DNA from: Moraxella macacae 0408225
GTDB taxonomy: Bacteria; Pseudomonadota; Gammaproteobacteria; Pseudomonadales; Moraxellaceae
Assembly (NCBI RefSeq): GCF_000320365.1
Contig: NZ_ANIN01000002.1
Coordinates: forward strand, 558,001-622,000
Length of the DNA stretch: 64,000 bases
Direction: 5' to 3'
Shown here: positions 8,256 through 17,986 of the stretch, one piece after another
How the letters are laid out: the number at the start of each line of letters is the position of its first letter
How positions within the stretch are numbered: position 1 is the stretch's first letter
Position numbers and translations under genes: made by a program
Notes under the pieces: generated by a model
The model's database searches: none
Seen by the model: the letters and a program-made list of their open reading frames with translations, nothing else
Told to the model about the DNA's origin: nothing

Positions 8256-11081
8256 TTAAAGTTTATCAAATCGTTGTCCGATCAGTGTTTGCCATTGTTT
8301 GTCAACAAATGTTCTTAGTTCATGCCAATCACGCTCATCTACAACCACGGACTGTTCTGCCAATGCCAATGTGTGCGTTTTGGCACGCAAGATTAAATAA
8401 CACTCAATCAGTCTTTGACAAATTGATCGATCCAACAAATCTGTTTTGCCAAGCACTTCAAAAATCCGCACATTGTCGCTGTACACAGAAAGGCAAGGAT
8501 ACGCATTGGCATAAGCCAACACCGCAAATTGTGCAATAAACTCAATATCCACCATGCCACCTGTGTCCTGTTTTAGGTGAAATTTACCTTGCTGTTTGGC
8601 ATGATTTTTTGTACCAAGATGATCTTGCATTTTGTGGCGCATTTCACCCACATCGATCCGAACTGCGTCCAATTGGCGAGGCATGCACAAAACTTTTTGT
8701 CGAATGTCATTAAATTTTGCCATGACTTGCTTATCACCACAAATTGCCCTTGCTCGCACCAAGGCCTGATGCTCCCACACCCACGCTTTTTGTTCTTGAT
8801 ACATCTGATACGCATGACACGATACCACAAGCATGCCTGCCTGCCCTGACGGACGCAAACGCATATCAACCTCATAGGCTCGTCCATCGCGTGTTTGAGT
8901 GGATAAATAATTCATCAAGCGCTGTGCCAAACGACTGGCAAACTGCATACCACTCACCGGTTTATTGCCAATCGTCATCGCCTGTTCGTCAATATCGTGC
9001 AAAAACACCAAATCCAAATCCGAGCTGTAACTCATCTCAAGCCCACCCAGTTTGCCATAACCGATGACCGCAAAACCGTTTTGTTTGGCATTGATAGGCT
9101 CGCCTTGTTTATTCAGTGGATAGCCGTGTTTTTTAACCAAATCGTCAAATGCTCGCTTTAGCGCCTTTTCCAATACCACTTCAGCAATAAAGGTAAGCGA
9201 ATCTGACACTTTCATAATGGGACGATCTGCGACAATATCACTGGTTGCCACGGCCAACACTTGCGTTTTTTTAAAAAAACGAAACGCATTGAGAAGCCCT
9301 TCTTCATCACCGGGTTCAACCCTTAATAATTGTTGGCGTAAAATATCACGCAATTCATCTTTATTTGGCAAATATCGGTATTTTTCGCGCAAAAACGAAT
9401 CCAGCAGCACAGGGTGATTTGCCAATTCAGTAGCAATCCACGGACTGGCTGCTAACATTGGGATAAGTTTTGAGGTAGCGTGCGGATTTTCGCTTAACAT
9501 CACCAAATAAATCGAGCGCCGGTTTATGGATTCTAACAGATTTAACAAACGTGGCAATGCAACATTTGCCACCGCCGTATCCACTTGTAACAACGCATAT
9601 ACCAATAGCGGATAAGCGGTGTTTAGGCGTTTTTTTGCTTCATCACTTAGTTTTTTTACCAAATTGCTTTGCCAAAAATTTGCCAACTTTTGTTGATTTT
9701 CATAGGTCAAACGTTGTGTCAATTGATCCAAATTTTCATCGTGTTTGATCTCCACCACACAAGACGGATGCTTGCGTTCGGTAACAAGGTTGTCAAACGG
9801 TATTTTTACCATCAGCCGGTATTGGTTTAAATGGGTTAACAATGCCGCCCAGTCAGAAAATCCCAAGGTATGGGCTAAATTTTGTTGCCAAATTGGATCG
9901 GTTGGCAACCGCTGGGTTTGTTCGTCATTGATTGCTTGAATGCCATGCTCCAAACGGCGCAAAAAACGATACGCATGCACCAAATTTTCATAAGTTTGTG
10001 TGTCTAAATAACCAAATTCATGCAATTTTTGCAACGCTTTTAAACAATTTTTGACTTTTAATGCCAACACGCGGCCGCCGTAAATCAGTTGAAATGACTG
10101 CACAATAAACTCAATATCGCGAATACCTCCTGCACCGAGCTTGATGTTGTCGCTGTCTTGACGTTGTGCCACTTGGTTTTCAATGAGCAATTTCATCTCT
10201 CTAAGCGCCGAAAACGCACTATAATCCACATAATAACGAAACACAAACGGCTGAATCAAGGCTTGCAAATTGTCTGTAAAATCAATGCTGTTAACAATTC
10301 TGGCTTTAAGCCACGCAAAACGCTCCCATGCACGTCCATGTTGGGCAAAATATTTCTCAAGTGCTGGCAAATGTATCACCAAATCACTGCCCTCGCCCCA
10401 CGGCCTAAGACGCATGTCAATGCGAAACACAAAACCATCTTGGGTTGGTTTGTCCAACAGTTCAATGATTTTTTGCGCCCATTTGGTCATAAATTTTTTG
10501 GTGTCAATGGATTTTTGGGCATGCTCACAATTAAAGCTGGCAAATCCGGTTTCGCCTTGCCCTTGATGCACAAAAATCAAGTCAATATCACTGGATAAAT
10601 TAAGCTCCTCTGCTCCCATTTTCCCCATGGCGATCATTGCCAAATCGTCTTTTTGTGGGCGGTTTTTGGTGTCATAACAATACGGATAACAATACGGCTC
10701 ACCATATTTATTGGTTAAATTTTGGTAAGCATAGCTTTTAGCAAAAATTAAACATTCATCAGCAAAATGACTCAATTCCCACGTTAATTGTTCAAGGCTA
10801 ATCAACCCTAACGCATCTTGCCAAATCCAACGCAACATTAATAAATTACGCAAAATACGCAAGCCTTTCATCACGTTCATTTCATCGGCTACACAACACT
10901 CGTCGTCCAATGTATAATCTTGAATCAAATCTTTGATAATTTGATCGTTTAGCACTTGATTAAGCGGATAGCTTTTGATAAAAGATTTGGCAATGGTTGG
11001 TTTGTTTTGCCAAAATTGAAACCCAAATTGACTTGCTTGTTGCAAAACATCGATATCCTTAAGGGTTGGCAAAACTGACAT
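8256..11081 (-). CDS. glnE: Bifunctional glutamine synthetase adenylyltransferase/adenylyl-removing enzyme
   Basis: Controls glutamine synthetase by adding or removing AMP according to PII signalling. The 941-residue protein carries two nucleotidyltransferase domains. The N-terminal adenylyl-removase has NLSSDIDL near residues 161-168. The C-terminal adenylyl-transferase has GLEMSYSSDLDLVFLHD in the last third. Both keep the paired aspartates of the family. GAGGIRDIEFIVQ and DTGGMVDIEFIAQ mark the domain repeats. Start is preceded by AAGGGA. ilvE lies 64 bp downstream on the same strand, so the two may be co-transcribed. Confidence 0.96.
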   Translation of the reverse strand: MSVLPTLKDIDVLQQASQFGFQFWQNKPTIAKSFIKSYPLNQVLNDQIIKDLIQDYTLDDECCVADEMNVMKGLRILRNLLMLRWIWQDALGLISLEQLTWELSHFADECLIFAKSYAYQNLTNKYGEPYCYPYCYDTKNRPQKDDLAMIAMGKMGAEELNLSSDIDLIFVHQGQGETGFASFNCEHAQKSIDTKKFMTKWAQKIIELLDKPTQDGFVFRIDMRLRPWGEGSDLVIHLPALEKYFAQHGRAWERFAWLKARIVNSIDFTDNLQALIQPFVFRYYVDYSAFSALREMKLLIENQVAQRQDSDNIKLGAGGIRDIEFIVQSFQLIYGGRVLALKVKNCLKALQKLHEFGYLDTQTYENLVHAYRFLRRLEHGIQAINDEQTQRLPTDPIWQQNLAHTLGFSDWAALLTHLNQYRLMVKIPFDNLVTERKHPSCVVEIKHDENLDQLTQRLTYENQQKLANFWQSNLVKKLSDEAKKRLNTAYPLLVYALLQVDTAVANVALPRLLNLLESINRRSIYLVMLSENPHATSKLIPMLAASPWIATELANHPVLLDSFLREKYRYLPNKDELRDILRQQLLRVEPGDEEGLLNAFRFFKKTQVLAVATSDIVADRPIMKVSDSLTFIAEVVLEKALKRAFDDLVKKHGYPLNKQGEPINAKQNGFAVIGYGKLGGLEMSYSSDLDLVFLHDIDEQAMTIGNKPVSGMQFASRLAQRLMNYLSTQTRDGRAYEVDMRLRPSGQAGMLVVSCHAYQMYQEQKAWVWEHQALVRARAICGDKQVMAKFNDIRQKVLCMPRQLDAVRIDVGEMRHKMQDHLGTKNHAKQQGKFHLKQDTGGMVDIEFIAQFAVLAYANAYPCLSVYSDNVRIFEVLGKTDLLDRSICQRLIECYLILRAKTHTLALAEQSVVVDERDWHELRTFVDKQWQTLIGQRFDKL

Positions 11082-11191
11082 GAATATTCCCTTTTTTTAA
11101 AAACAAAAAACATAAAACAGTTACAAACAATTTAAACTTTAACAATAGCATATTTTTATAGATTTTTAAAAGGGTTTTGACAAATTTTTTA

Positions 11192-11872
11192 TCAGCCTAA
11201 AAAACTTGCAGCCATTTCAATCATCAATGCCAAAATTGCCGTATTATAAAAAAAGCTAAGCACTGAATGTACTGTGCCAATGCGTCTCATAACCTTGGTG
11301 GTAAATGCCACATCTGATGCCTGTCCTGACACGCCAATGCCATAGGAAAAATATAAAAAATCATAATAATCAGGGTTTGATTCATGCGGAAAATCCAGCG
11401 GAAAATCATCATCATGTTCAGCATGGTAATAATAATGGGCGTAATACAACGCAAACAAGGTATGAATAAAAAACCACGATAAAATCACCGTGGTCATTGC
11501 CAAACCGATATGAAAACCGATTTGGGCGTCATTCCAATGCTCCGATGATCCAAGCTCGCGTACCACAGCCACCACACAGTTGATACTGGATAAAATCGTG
11601 GTAATCAGCATAATGCGTTTGCGTTCATACTCGTTTTTGGTGCGGCGTTTAATCTGCCCATGCCTTGTCCGCCAAATCATGTAAAAGGTCATGCCTAAAT
11701 ACACAAGCACTGCCAAATTCCAACTGATCAAATACAAACTTTCTGACGACAATTTTAGTGCAATAAAATGCTCTAACTCACCAAATACAGATGATTTAAA
11801 AAACATAAAACTACCAATAAAAACCATCATTGCCCATAACAATTGGCGGTTTTGATGATAAAATTTATTCAT
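11192..11872 (-). CDS. DUF1345 family inner-membrane protein
   Basis: A 226-residue hydrophobic protein with about five membrane spans: residues 10-27, 45-62, 85-105, 125-145 and 200-222. The segment RTRHGQIKRR followed by a DDDFPLDFP and YDFLYFSYGIGVSGQASDV stretch resembles the DUF1345 family. No catalytic role is known. It stands alone between glnE and rpiA. The family name is from memory of the conserved YDF-YFS-x-G pattern. Confidence 0.7.
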   Translation of the reverse strand: MNKFYHQNRQLLWAMMVFIGSFMFFKSSVFGELEHFIALKLSSESLYLISWNLAVLVYLGMTFYMIWRTRHGQIKRRTKNEYERKRIMLITTILSSINCVVAVVRELGSSEHWNDAQIGFHIGLAMTTVILSWFFIHTLFALYYAHYYYHAEHDDDFPLDFPHESNPDYYDFLYFSYGIGVSGQASDVAFTTKVMRRIGTVHSVLSFFYNTAILALMIEMAASFLG

Positions 11873-11933
11873 ATTTTAGTAGTTCTAATTAAATATTATT
11901 GTAATGGTTAAATATCATGGTAATCATTAAATA

Positions 11934-12602
11934 TCATGGTAAAATTTCTACACCTGTTTGGCGGGCAATGAGCAATTTATCGGCTTTGCGTTTGGCAAAA
12001 ATCCCATTGCACACCACGCCGGTAATGTTGTTAATGCACTGCTCCATTGCCAAAGGATCACCAATATCAAGGTCATACACGTCCAAAATCAAATTGCCAT
12101 AATCGGTAACAAATCCTTCGCGATACACAGGCTCACCGCCCAATTTTACCAACTCACGTGCCACATAAGATCGAGCTTGAGGTAATACCTCAATTGCCAC
12201 TGGAAAAGCCACCCCGAGCGTTTGCACCCATTTGCTGTCATCGACCATGCAGATAAATTGTTTTGAGGCGGCCGCTACAATTTTTTCGCGCGTTAACGCA
12301 CCGCCACCGCCTTTTATCAGCTCCAGCCCAGAATTTACCTCATCTGCTCCGTCAATGTATAAATCAAGTTCACCAGTTTGATTTAAATCCAGCACCTCAA
12401 TGCCTAAGGCTTTCAGTTTGTTTTCGGTAACTTGAGAGCTGGCAACCGCCCCTTTTAGGTTAACTTTTGCTAATAAATCAATTAAACAATTTACGGTACT
12501 TCCTGTACCAACCCCTAAAATCATGCCCGGCTCTATCAGGGTGAGAGCTTGTTTGGCTGCTGCTTGTTTTAGCTGTTGTTGAGTAAAGGTGAGTTTTGAC
12601 AT
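11934..12602 (-). CDS. rpiA: Ribose-5-phosphate isomerase A
   Basis: Interconverts ribose 5-phosphate and ribulose 5-phosphate in the non-oxidative pentose phosphate pathway. The 222-residue protein shows [13 protein letters not shown] (phosphate loop), YIDGADEVN with the catalytic aspartates, [15 protein letters not shown] and the late NLILDVY segment. The start at 12602 (MSKLTF) follows AAGGATTTTT; an in-frame ATG 15 bases upstream would sit before that ribosome site. It is divergent from ilvA, a pairing also known in Pseudomonas. Confidence 0.95.
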   Translation of the reverse strand: MSKLTFTQQQLKQAAAKQALTLIEPGMILGVGTGSTVNCLIDLLAKVNLKGAVASSQVTENKLKALGIEVLDLNQTGELDLYIDGADEVNSGLELIKGGGGALTREKIVAAASKQFICMVDDSKWVQTLGVAFPVAIEVLPQARSYVARELVKLGGEPVYREGFVTDYGNLILDVYDLDIGDPLAMEQCINNITGVVCNGIFAKRKADKLLIARQTGVEILP

Positions 12603-12808
12603 AAAAATCCTTAGCAAAATTTAACCAAATAAAAAACTATCATTACCTAAAAACCGTTATTTTAACAAATTTTTGCCAAAAAACCATTAAAAAACTTTTT
12701 TATTGTCAATACAACAACTTTTTAGCAAAATTTAGCAAAAAAAACTTGCAACAAGGCTTTGAAAACTCTAAGCTATGACGTTATTTTTGATTGATTTTAG
12801 GATTTGTT

Positions 12809-14350
12809 ATGTTATCGCACTATGTTCGTCTGATTTTACAAGCCACTGTCTACGATGCCGCCATTCAAACACCGTTAGAACCTGCCAAAAAATTAAGCAT
12901 GCGTTTTAACAATGACATTCGTTTTAAACGCGAAGATTTACAACCTGTGTTTTCCTTTAAACTGCGTGGGGCGTATAATCGTATCAGTCAGCTTAGTGAA
13001 AACGAGCAACAAAAAGGGGTGATTTGTGCATCAGCTGGCAATCATGCTCAAGGTGTCGCTTATTCTGCCAGTCGCTTAAACCTACAAAACGTTATCGTTA
13101 TGCCAACCACAACTCCGGATATCAAAGTAAATGCCGTCAAGGCATTGGGCGGAAATGTGGTGTTGCATGGGGATAGTTTTGATGAGTCTAACCGTTATGC
13201 AATTGAACGTGCCAAAAACGATGGGTTGACCTTTATTCCGCCGTATGATGATGCCTTAGTCATTGCAGGGCAAGGCACAATTGGCATGGAGCTTGTGCAA
13301 CAATGGCGAAAAATGGATTATGTGTTTGTTGCTGTCGGCGGTGGCGGATTGATAGCGGGTATTTCGGCGTTTTTGGGTGAAGTTGCCCCACATGTCAAAG
13401 TCATTGCTGTTGAGCCTGAAGATGCCAATTGCTTACAAATTGCCTTAGCCACAGGAGAACGCAAACGTTTGCCACAAGTCGGGCTGTTTGTAGATGGTGT
13501 CGCGGTTGCCCAAATTGGTGAATTGCCATTTCAAATTGTCAATTTAACCAAAAGCGATGGTACTGGCAAATTGATCGAACCTGATGTCATCACCTGCAAC
13601 AATGATGAAGTATGCGCCGCCTTAAAAGATGTGTATGACGAAACACGCAGCATCGTTGAACCTGCGGGAGCTTTGGCAGTGGCAGGCATGAAAAAATATA
13701 TCAGTGAACATGGTTTACACGGTAAAAATTGTGTGGCTATTTTGTGTGGCGCAAACATGAATTTTGACCGTTTACGCTATATTGCCGAACGCACCGAGAT
13801 TGGTGAAAAAAAAGAAGCCATTTTTGCAGTTACCATTCCTGAAAAAACCGGAGCATTTTTGGATTTTTGTTGTGCGTTAAAAGGGCGTAATATCACTGAA
13901 TTTAACTACCGCTTAAACAACAACCTTGAAAAATCCGCCTGCATTTTTGTTGGTATCGCCTTAAAAGAAGGACAAAAAGAACGCCAAGCAATTTTGCAAT
14001 TATTGACCGATAACGGCTATCAAGTAGTAGATTTGACTGACGATGAAGTGGCAAAAACCCATATCCGCTACTTAATCGGTGGACATGCTGATCTAAATGA
14101 TGAACAATTGTTTAGAATCATGTTTCCTGAACGTCCAATGGCATTGTTAAATTTTTTACAAAAACTTGGTAGTGATTTTAATATATCTTTATTTCATTAT
14201 CGCAATCATGGGGCGGCTGAAGGGCGGATTTTGGCCGGGATTCAAATGGGGCAACAAACCGCTGAAAAACTGCAAACCACGTTGCAAAATATCGGTTATG
14301 AATGCGAAAACATCACAGATAATATTGGCTATCAAATGTTTTTAAAATAG
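12809..14350 (+). CDS. ilvA: Threonine deaminase (biosynthetic)
   Basis: PLP enzyme converting threonine to 2-oxobutyrate, the first step of isoleucine synthesis. The 513-residue length with two C-terminal ACT-like regulatory domains marks the feedback-regulated form. The PLP lysine is in FSFKLRGAYNRI, the substrate loop in SAGNHAQG, and the phosphate-binding glycine loop in VGGGGLIAG. The ACT-like repeats begin near IFAVTIPEKTG and at RYLIGG. ATG 12809 has AGGA upstream; a TTG 18 bases earlier opens the same frame but lacks a ribosome site. Confidence 0.94.
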   Translation: MLSHYVRLILQATVYDAAIQTPLEPAKKLSMRFNNDIRFKREDLQPVFSFKLRGAYNRISQLSENEQQKGVICASAGNHAQGVAYSASRLNLQNVIVMPTTTPDIKVNAVKALGGNVVLHGDSFDESNRYAIERAKNDGLTFIPPYDDALVIAGQGTIGMELVQQWRKMDYVFVAVGGGGLIAGISAFLGEVAPHVKVIAVEPEDANCLQIALATGERKRLPQVGLFVDGVAVAQIGELPFQIVNLTKSDGTGKLIEPDVITCNNDEVCAALKDVYDETRSIVEPAGALAVAGMKKYISEHGLHGKNCVAILCGANMNFDRLRYIAERTEIGEKKEAIFAVTIPEKTGAFLDFCCALKGRNITEFNYRLNNNLEKSACIFVGIALKEGQKERQAILQLLTDNGYQVVDLTDDEVAKTHIRYLIGGHADLNDEQLFRIMFPERPMALLNFLQKLGSDFNISLFHYRNHGAAEGRILAGIQMGQQTAEKLQTTLQNIGYECENITDNIGYQMFLK

Positions 14351-14393
14351 CTTAACAATCATACAAGCAAAACCAACATGACCGAAAACCAAT

Positions 14394-14855
14394 ATGACCA
14401 GAATTAATGTCATTGATGTCAATGAATTAACCGATCAACATTTGTTTGCTGAATACCGAGAAATTACCCGGATTTTTACCCTTGTCAACCAAGCGTGTAA
14501 AAAACACCCAGTGTCCGCTATTTTAAAAAAAATTCCGCCGACTTATCGCATGAGTACAGGCCATGTGTTGTTTTTTTATGATAAGCTAAATTTTATTGAA
14601 CAGCGTTATTTTCATTTGCGTCATGAAGTGCTAAAACGTGGGTTTAACGTAACGCTTAAAGATGACATCGTGGCATTTCGCACGCTCATTGATCCGCGGT
14701 TTTATCAAGATTTTCACCCAACCAAAACCGATATCGCGGTAAATATTGGACGACTGTTGGAAAAAATCCACGCCAAACCAAATTGGTATAAAATCCATGG
14801 CAACTTAATTAACGATACTAACTATTGTCAACAATTACAACAACTTAGCAAATAA
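14394..14855 (+). CDS. Pyrimidine-dimer DNA glycosylase/AP lyase (T4 endonuclease V type)
   Basis: Looks like a homologue of phage T4 DenV, which cuts the glycosyl bond of UV-induced cyclobutane dimers and then nicks the abasic site. The 153-residue protein begins MTRINV and keeps DQHLFAEYRE at residues 14-23, GHVLFFYDKL, LKRGFN, and PNWYKIHG near the end, which match T4 DenV in order. Thr2, whose amino group is the DenV nucleophile, and Glu23, the catalytic acid, are both present. That fixes the start at 14394. It lies 43 bp after ilvA on the same strand. Likely of phage or horizontal origin, now a single-gene UV repair function. Confidence 0.9.
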   Translation: MTRINVIDVNELTDQHLFAEYREITRIFTLVNQACKKHPVSAILKKIPPTYRMSTGHVLFFYDKLNFIEQRYFHLRHEVLKRGFNVTLKDDIVAFRTLIDPRFYQDFHPTKTDIAVNIGRLLEKIHAKPNWYKIHGNLINDTNYCQQLQQLSK

Positions 14856-14960
14856 AACCCATTGTTTTCTTTTATGTATAATTTTTAAGAAAAATTTACA
14901 AAAATTTCAATATAACTGTTGCATAACGCACCAAAAAGTACAATAATGTTGCCGCCAACA

Positions 14961-14988
14961 AATTACGGTGGCTAAATTACGGTGGCTA
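14961..14988. repeat. 14-bp direct repeat, two copies
   Basis: AATTACGGTGGCTA occurs twice in tandem about 20 bp before the start of the TetR-family gene, within its probable promoter/leader. Duplicate half-sites could serve as an operator, but the direct orientation and similar duplications elsewhere suggest slippage. Confidence 0.85.
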
Positions 14989-15007
14989 AATAAACAGGAA
15001 CAACCTT

Positions 15008-15571
15008 ATGACTGATTTGCGTGTGATAAAAACCATTCAACACATTGAACAAGCCTTTTTAGAACTGCTTAGCAACATGCCCTATCGAGCAATTACCGTG
15101 CAAGATATTTTGGATAAAGCACTGGTTAATCGCTCCACTTTTTATCGGCATTACACGAGCAAACAAGCCCTTGCTGAAAAAATGGTCAATGACTTTAAAC
15201 AAAACTATGAAATGCTGTTAAATCAACGTTTTAACTTGCCACAAGACAGCAATTTAGATGAGTTTTTGTTAACCTTTATTGGCTTTATTGAACGCGAAAA
15301 ATTCAAAATTTTGGCACTTTGGCAAATTAAAACCGATAAATTGCATTTATACGATGACATGTATCAAATGATTAAACACAAGTACATTGAATTTGCCAAA
15401 ACCCATCAAGGCGTGGGAAATTTAGATTATCAAGGCCATGCGTATGCCACGTTTGTTCTTAGCAATTTAAGCTATACATTGCAACAAGAAAAAACCATGA
15501 GCATTCATGAAATTCGTCGTGAATTGTCATCTATGTGCAACACCATTCAATACAAGCACAACCAGCCTTAA
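15008..15571 (+). CDS. TetR/AcrR-family transcriptional regulator
   Basis: A 187-residue one-domain regulator. The N-terminal helix-turn-helix (about residues 8-55) reads AITVQDILDKA then NRSTFYRHYTSKQALAEKM, the standard TetR recognition helix. The C-terminal ligand-binding part is divergent and gives no clue to the effector. AGGAA precedes the start. No obvious target lies beside it: upstream is the DenV-like gene on the same strand, downstream a convergent metallophosphoesterase. It may regulate itself. Confidence 0.88.
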   Translation: MTDLRVIKTIQHIEQAFLELLSNMPYRAITVQDILDKALVNRSTFYRHYTSKQALAEKMVNDFKQNYEMLLNQRFNLPQDSNLDEFLLTFIGFIEREKFKILALWQIKTDKLHLYDDMYQMIKHKYIEFAKTHQGVGNLDYQGHAYATFVLSNLSYTLQQEKTMSIHEIRRELSSMCNTIQYKHNQP

Positions 15572-15603
15572 CGCCTTTAAGATTTACCACAACTGATCTG
15601 CAC

Positions 15604-16713
15604 TCAAAACGCCGATTTTGGCTGTAGATCAATTATCCAAACCTCAGATTGTGAACCAAGACGAAATGGCATGCCCCAAAACCCATAGCCTGAGGTAACC
15701 AACACATCGGTATTGTTAATCCGCTTATGCCCATAAGCGACTGTATTTAGGTATTTGACAATAAAGTTTGCAGGAAAAATCTGCCCATTGTGCGTATGCC
15801 CGGATACTTGTAAATCAATCGGTAATTTGACATTTTCGTCAATTTGGCCAGGACGGTGATCCAATAATACCACAGGCTTATCAATCACTTTTGGCAATAA
15901 CTCTGCCGTTGGTTTACGCGTTTTTGCCAAATCATCTAACCGCCCAACCAAATACAAACGCTCATCTACACGCACAGTTTCATCAAGCAAGGTTTTTACC
16001 CCTGCTTGCTGCAAGGCGGTGGTAATTTGATGTTCATGCCCAAACACATCGTGATTGCCAAGCGTTGCATACACCCCAAGCGGTAAACTCTCTACCAGTT
16101 TTGTCATCGCAACGTGCATATTTTCGCGTTCATAATACACCGTATCATCATCTAAAACATCGCCCGGAATCAACAAAAGTTCCGCCTTATTCGCTTGTAC
16201 AATCTTAACCAGTTTGTTAAGCTGGCGTTTACCTACCAAAAACCCCAAATGTAAATCCGCCACCAGGGCAATTTTTGTCGGTTTTGACAATGCCTGATTT
16301 GGCGTAATTTGTAAATAACGCACCACGGGCGTGTAGGCATTGTACACCGCCTTGATCGTGATGAATAAAAAAATCACCATTGGCAAAATTTTTATACCAA
16401 GATCCTGATAAACCGATATATAAAACTTACCAAAAAATTGGCTAAAGATCGTATTTAACAACACAGTTGCCAAAATTGCCATCAGAAAAAACCATAGCAA
16501 AGTCTGCCATGCCATCAGCAGCCGAAACCCAACTTTTGTAAAACCCATCATCGCCAATGCCAACAGTGTATTGCCAAACCCAAACAACCCAATCGCAAGC
16601 CAGCGTTTACCCAAATCTCCAAGCCCATCAAATTGCCACTGCAACCCACAAACCACGCCGTAAGTTATGATTTGCAATAAAACAAACGTAATTGCCAAAA
16701 AAATCACTCGCAT
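15604..16713 (-). CDS. Membrane-anchored calcineurin-like metallophosphoesterase
   Basis: The 369-residue protein has four hydrophobic segments in its first 130 residues and then a cytosolic dinuclear-metal phosphoesterase domain. Metal motifs are all present: DLHLG (D-x-H), GDVLDD (G-D), GNHDVFGHEH (G-N-H-D/E), LLDHRP and SGHTHNGQ (G-H-x-H). Related YkuE/YaeI-type proteins act on lipid or nucleotide phosphoesters, but the substrate here cannot be read from sequence. Convergent with the TetR gene. Confidence 0.88.
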   Translation of the reverse strand: MRVIFLAITFVLLQIITYGVVCGLQWQFDGLGDLGKRWLAIGLFGFGNTLLALAMMGFTKVGFRLLMAWQTLLWFFLMAILATVLLNTIFSQFFGKFYISVYQDLGIKILPMVIFLFITIKAVYNAYTPVVRYLQITPNQALSKPTKIALVADLHLGFLVGKRQLNKLVKIVQANKAELLLIPGDVLDDDTVYYERENMHVAMTKLVESLPLGVYATLGNHDVFGHEHQITTALQQAGVKTLLDETVRVDERLYLVGRLDDLAKTRKPTAELLPKVIDKPVVLLDHRPGQIDENVKLPIDLQVSGHTHNGQIFPANFIVKYLNTVAYGHKRINNTDVLVTSGYGFWGMPFRLGSQSEVWIIDLQPKSAF

Positions 16714-16843
16714 AAATGGATTGCCTATTTGTTAATGTTAAAAGTTTTCATGTTAAAAATTTTCATGCTAAGTTTTGTCAAGCAAGCCAATGATTAAAGC
16801 AAAAAGTATGCTACAATAGGTTTTTTAGCTATTGGCAAACGTT

Positions 16844-17083
16844 ATGCAACTTTTACACCCCACAACTTGCGACCTACAAAACCAACTCATACAGCTACAA
16901 AGCCAAATTACGTTTATGGAGGCCACACTAGACACCCTAAACGATATTGTTACAAAACAAAATCAACAACTTAGTGCACAACAGCGCCAATTACAACTGC
17001 TATACCAAAAAATCAGCACCATGCCAACCGAAAGCCAAATCCAACCTTTTGACGTATTGGCGGATAAACCACCGCACTATTGA
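16844..17083 (+). CDS. slyX: SlyX family protein
   Basis: A 79-residue protein that is mostly one coiled coil (about residues 8-55, rich in L, Q and I) and ends in the family hallmark PPHY. Its molecular role is unknown. The ATG at 16844 is chosen over a TTG 12 bases upstream that opens the same frame. Its stop overlaps the region where the longest pgeF reading frame opens, so slyX and pgeF are probably co-transcribed. Confidence 0.85.
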   Translation: MQLLHPTTCDLQNQLIQLQSQITFMEATLDTLNDIVTKQNQQLSAQQRQLQLLYQKISTMPTESQIQPFDVLADKPPHY

Positions 17084-17090
17084 TAATAAA

Positions 17091-17132
17091 CTTAACATGG
17101 TATTTAATTATCTTAACATGGTATTTAATTAT
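17091..17132. repeat. 21-bp tandem duplication at the pgeF start
   Basis: CTTAACATGGTATTTAATTAT is present twice back to back. The second copy supplies the A and T of the pgeF ATG at 17131. Because 21 is a multiple of three, the duplication also extends the open frame upstream. Confidence 0.9.
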
Positions 17133-17949
17133 GCTACAAAATTCTTATATTTTACCCTTAACCCCGTCAAATAGCCCCATTCAAGTTGTGCAGACCTGTC
17201 GTCAAATACCAAGTTCTACCGCCGATGTGTATGGTGATTTTAATTTGGCGTTGCACGTTTTTGACAACCCCACAACTGTACACAAGCATCGCATGGATTT
17301 GTTAGAAAAACTACAACAACATTATCCAAATTTAAACCAAATTCATTGGCTAAATCAAGTGCATGGCAATTGCGTTCATTGCACAACAAAACCGCACGCC
17401 CACGCCATTTTAGCAGATGCACATTTTAGCAATCAGTCCAATGTTGCTCTTGCAATTATGACGGCCGACTGTGTGCCAATTATGCTTGCTGATACCGAGG
17501 GTCATATCGGAGCCATACACGCAGGGTGGCAAGGTTTGGCAAAATCCATCATTGCCAAAACCGTAAATCACCTTAATCCAACAGATGAACATCAATCCAA
17601 AAGACATCGATCCAAGTGGCAAGCATGGATCGGCGCACACATCGCCCAAGCCAATTATGAAGTAGATGACAATGTACGCAGTCAAATATTGGCAAGTTTG
17701 GCTAAACTTTCGATAACGATTGACGATGAGTTAAGCCAATCGTTATTTTATCCCACCACAAGCGGACACTATTTGGCAAATTTAGCAAAAGTTGCCAAAT
17801 TACAGCTAAATGCTTGTGGCATTAGCCAAGTTTATGACAGTCATTTAGACAGTTATCACGATCCGCGTTTTTATTCGTACCGCCAACAATGCCAACAAAA
17901 ACAAGTTGCCACAGGGCGTATGGCAACATTGATTTTTCGCACCATTTAA
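17131..17949 (+). CDS. pgeF: Peptidoglycan editing factor/multicopper-type purine nucleoside phosphorylase family (YfiH)
   Basis: Member of the YfiH/laccase-domain family; characterised members remove non-canonical residues from cell-wall precursors or cleave purine nucleosides. Conserved metal-site motifs are LNQVHGN, MTADCVPIML, IGAIHAGWQG, GAHIAQANYEV and the closing DPRFYSYRQQ and ATGRMATLI. The ATG at 17131 gives 272 residues and a normal N-terminus. The open frame reaches back to a TTG at 17080, but that part is made of a 21-bp tandem duplication. No strong ribosome site is seen. Confidence 0.88.
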   Translation: MLQNSYILPLTPSNSPIQVVQTCRQIPSSTADVYGDFNLALHVFDNPTTVHKHRMDLLEKLQQHYPNLNQIHWLNQVHGNCVHCTTKPHAHAILADAHFSNQSNVALAIMTADCVPIMLADTEGHIGAIHAGWQGLAKSIIAKTVNHLNPTDEHQSKRHRSKWQAWIGAHIAQANYEVDDNVRSQILASLAKLSITIDDELSQSLFYPTTSGHYLANLAKVAKLQLNACGISQVYDSHLDSYHDPRFYSYRQQCQQKQVATGRMATLIFRTI

Positions 17950-17986
17950 GCAACAGTTTTAAACAAAAGTTTTAACCAACAAGCAC

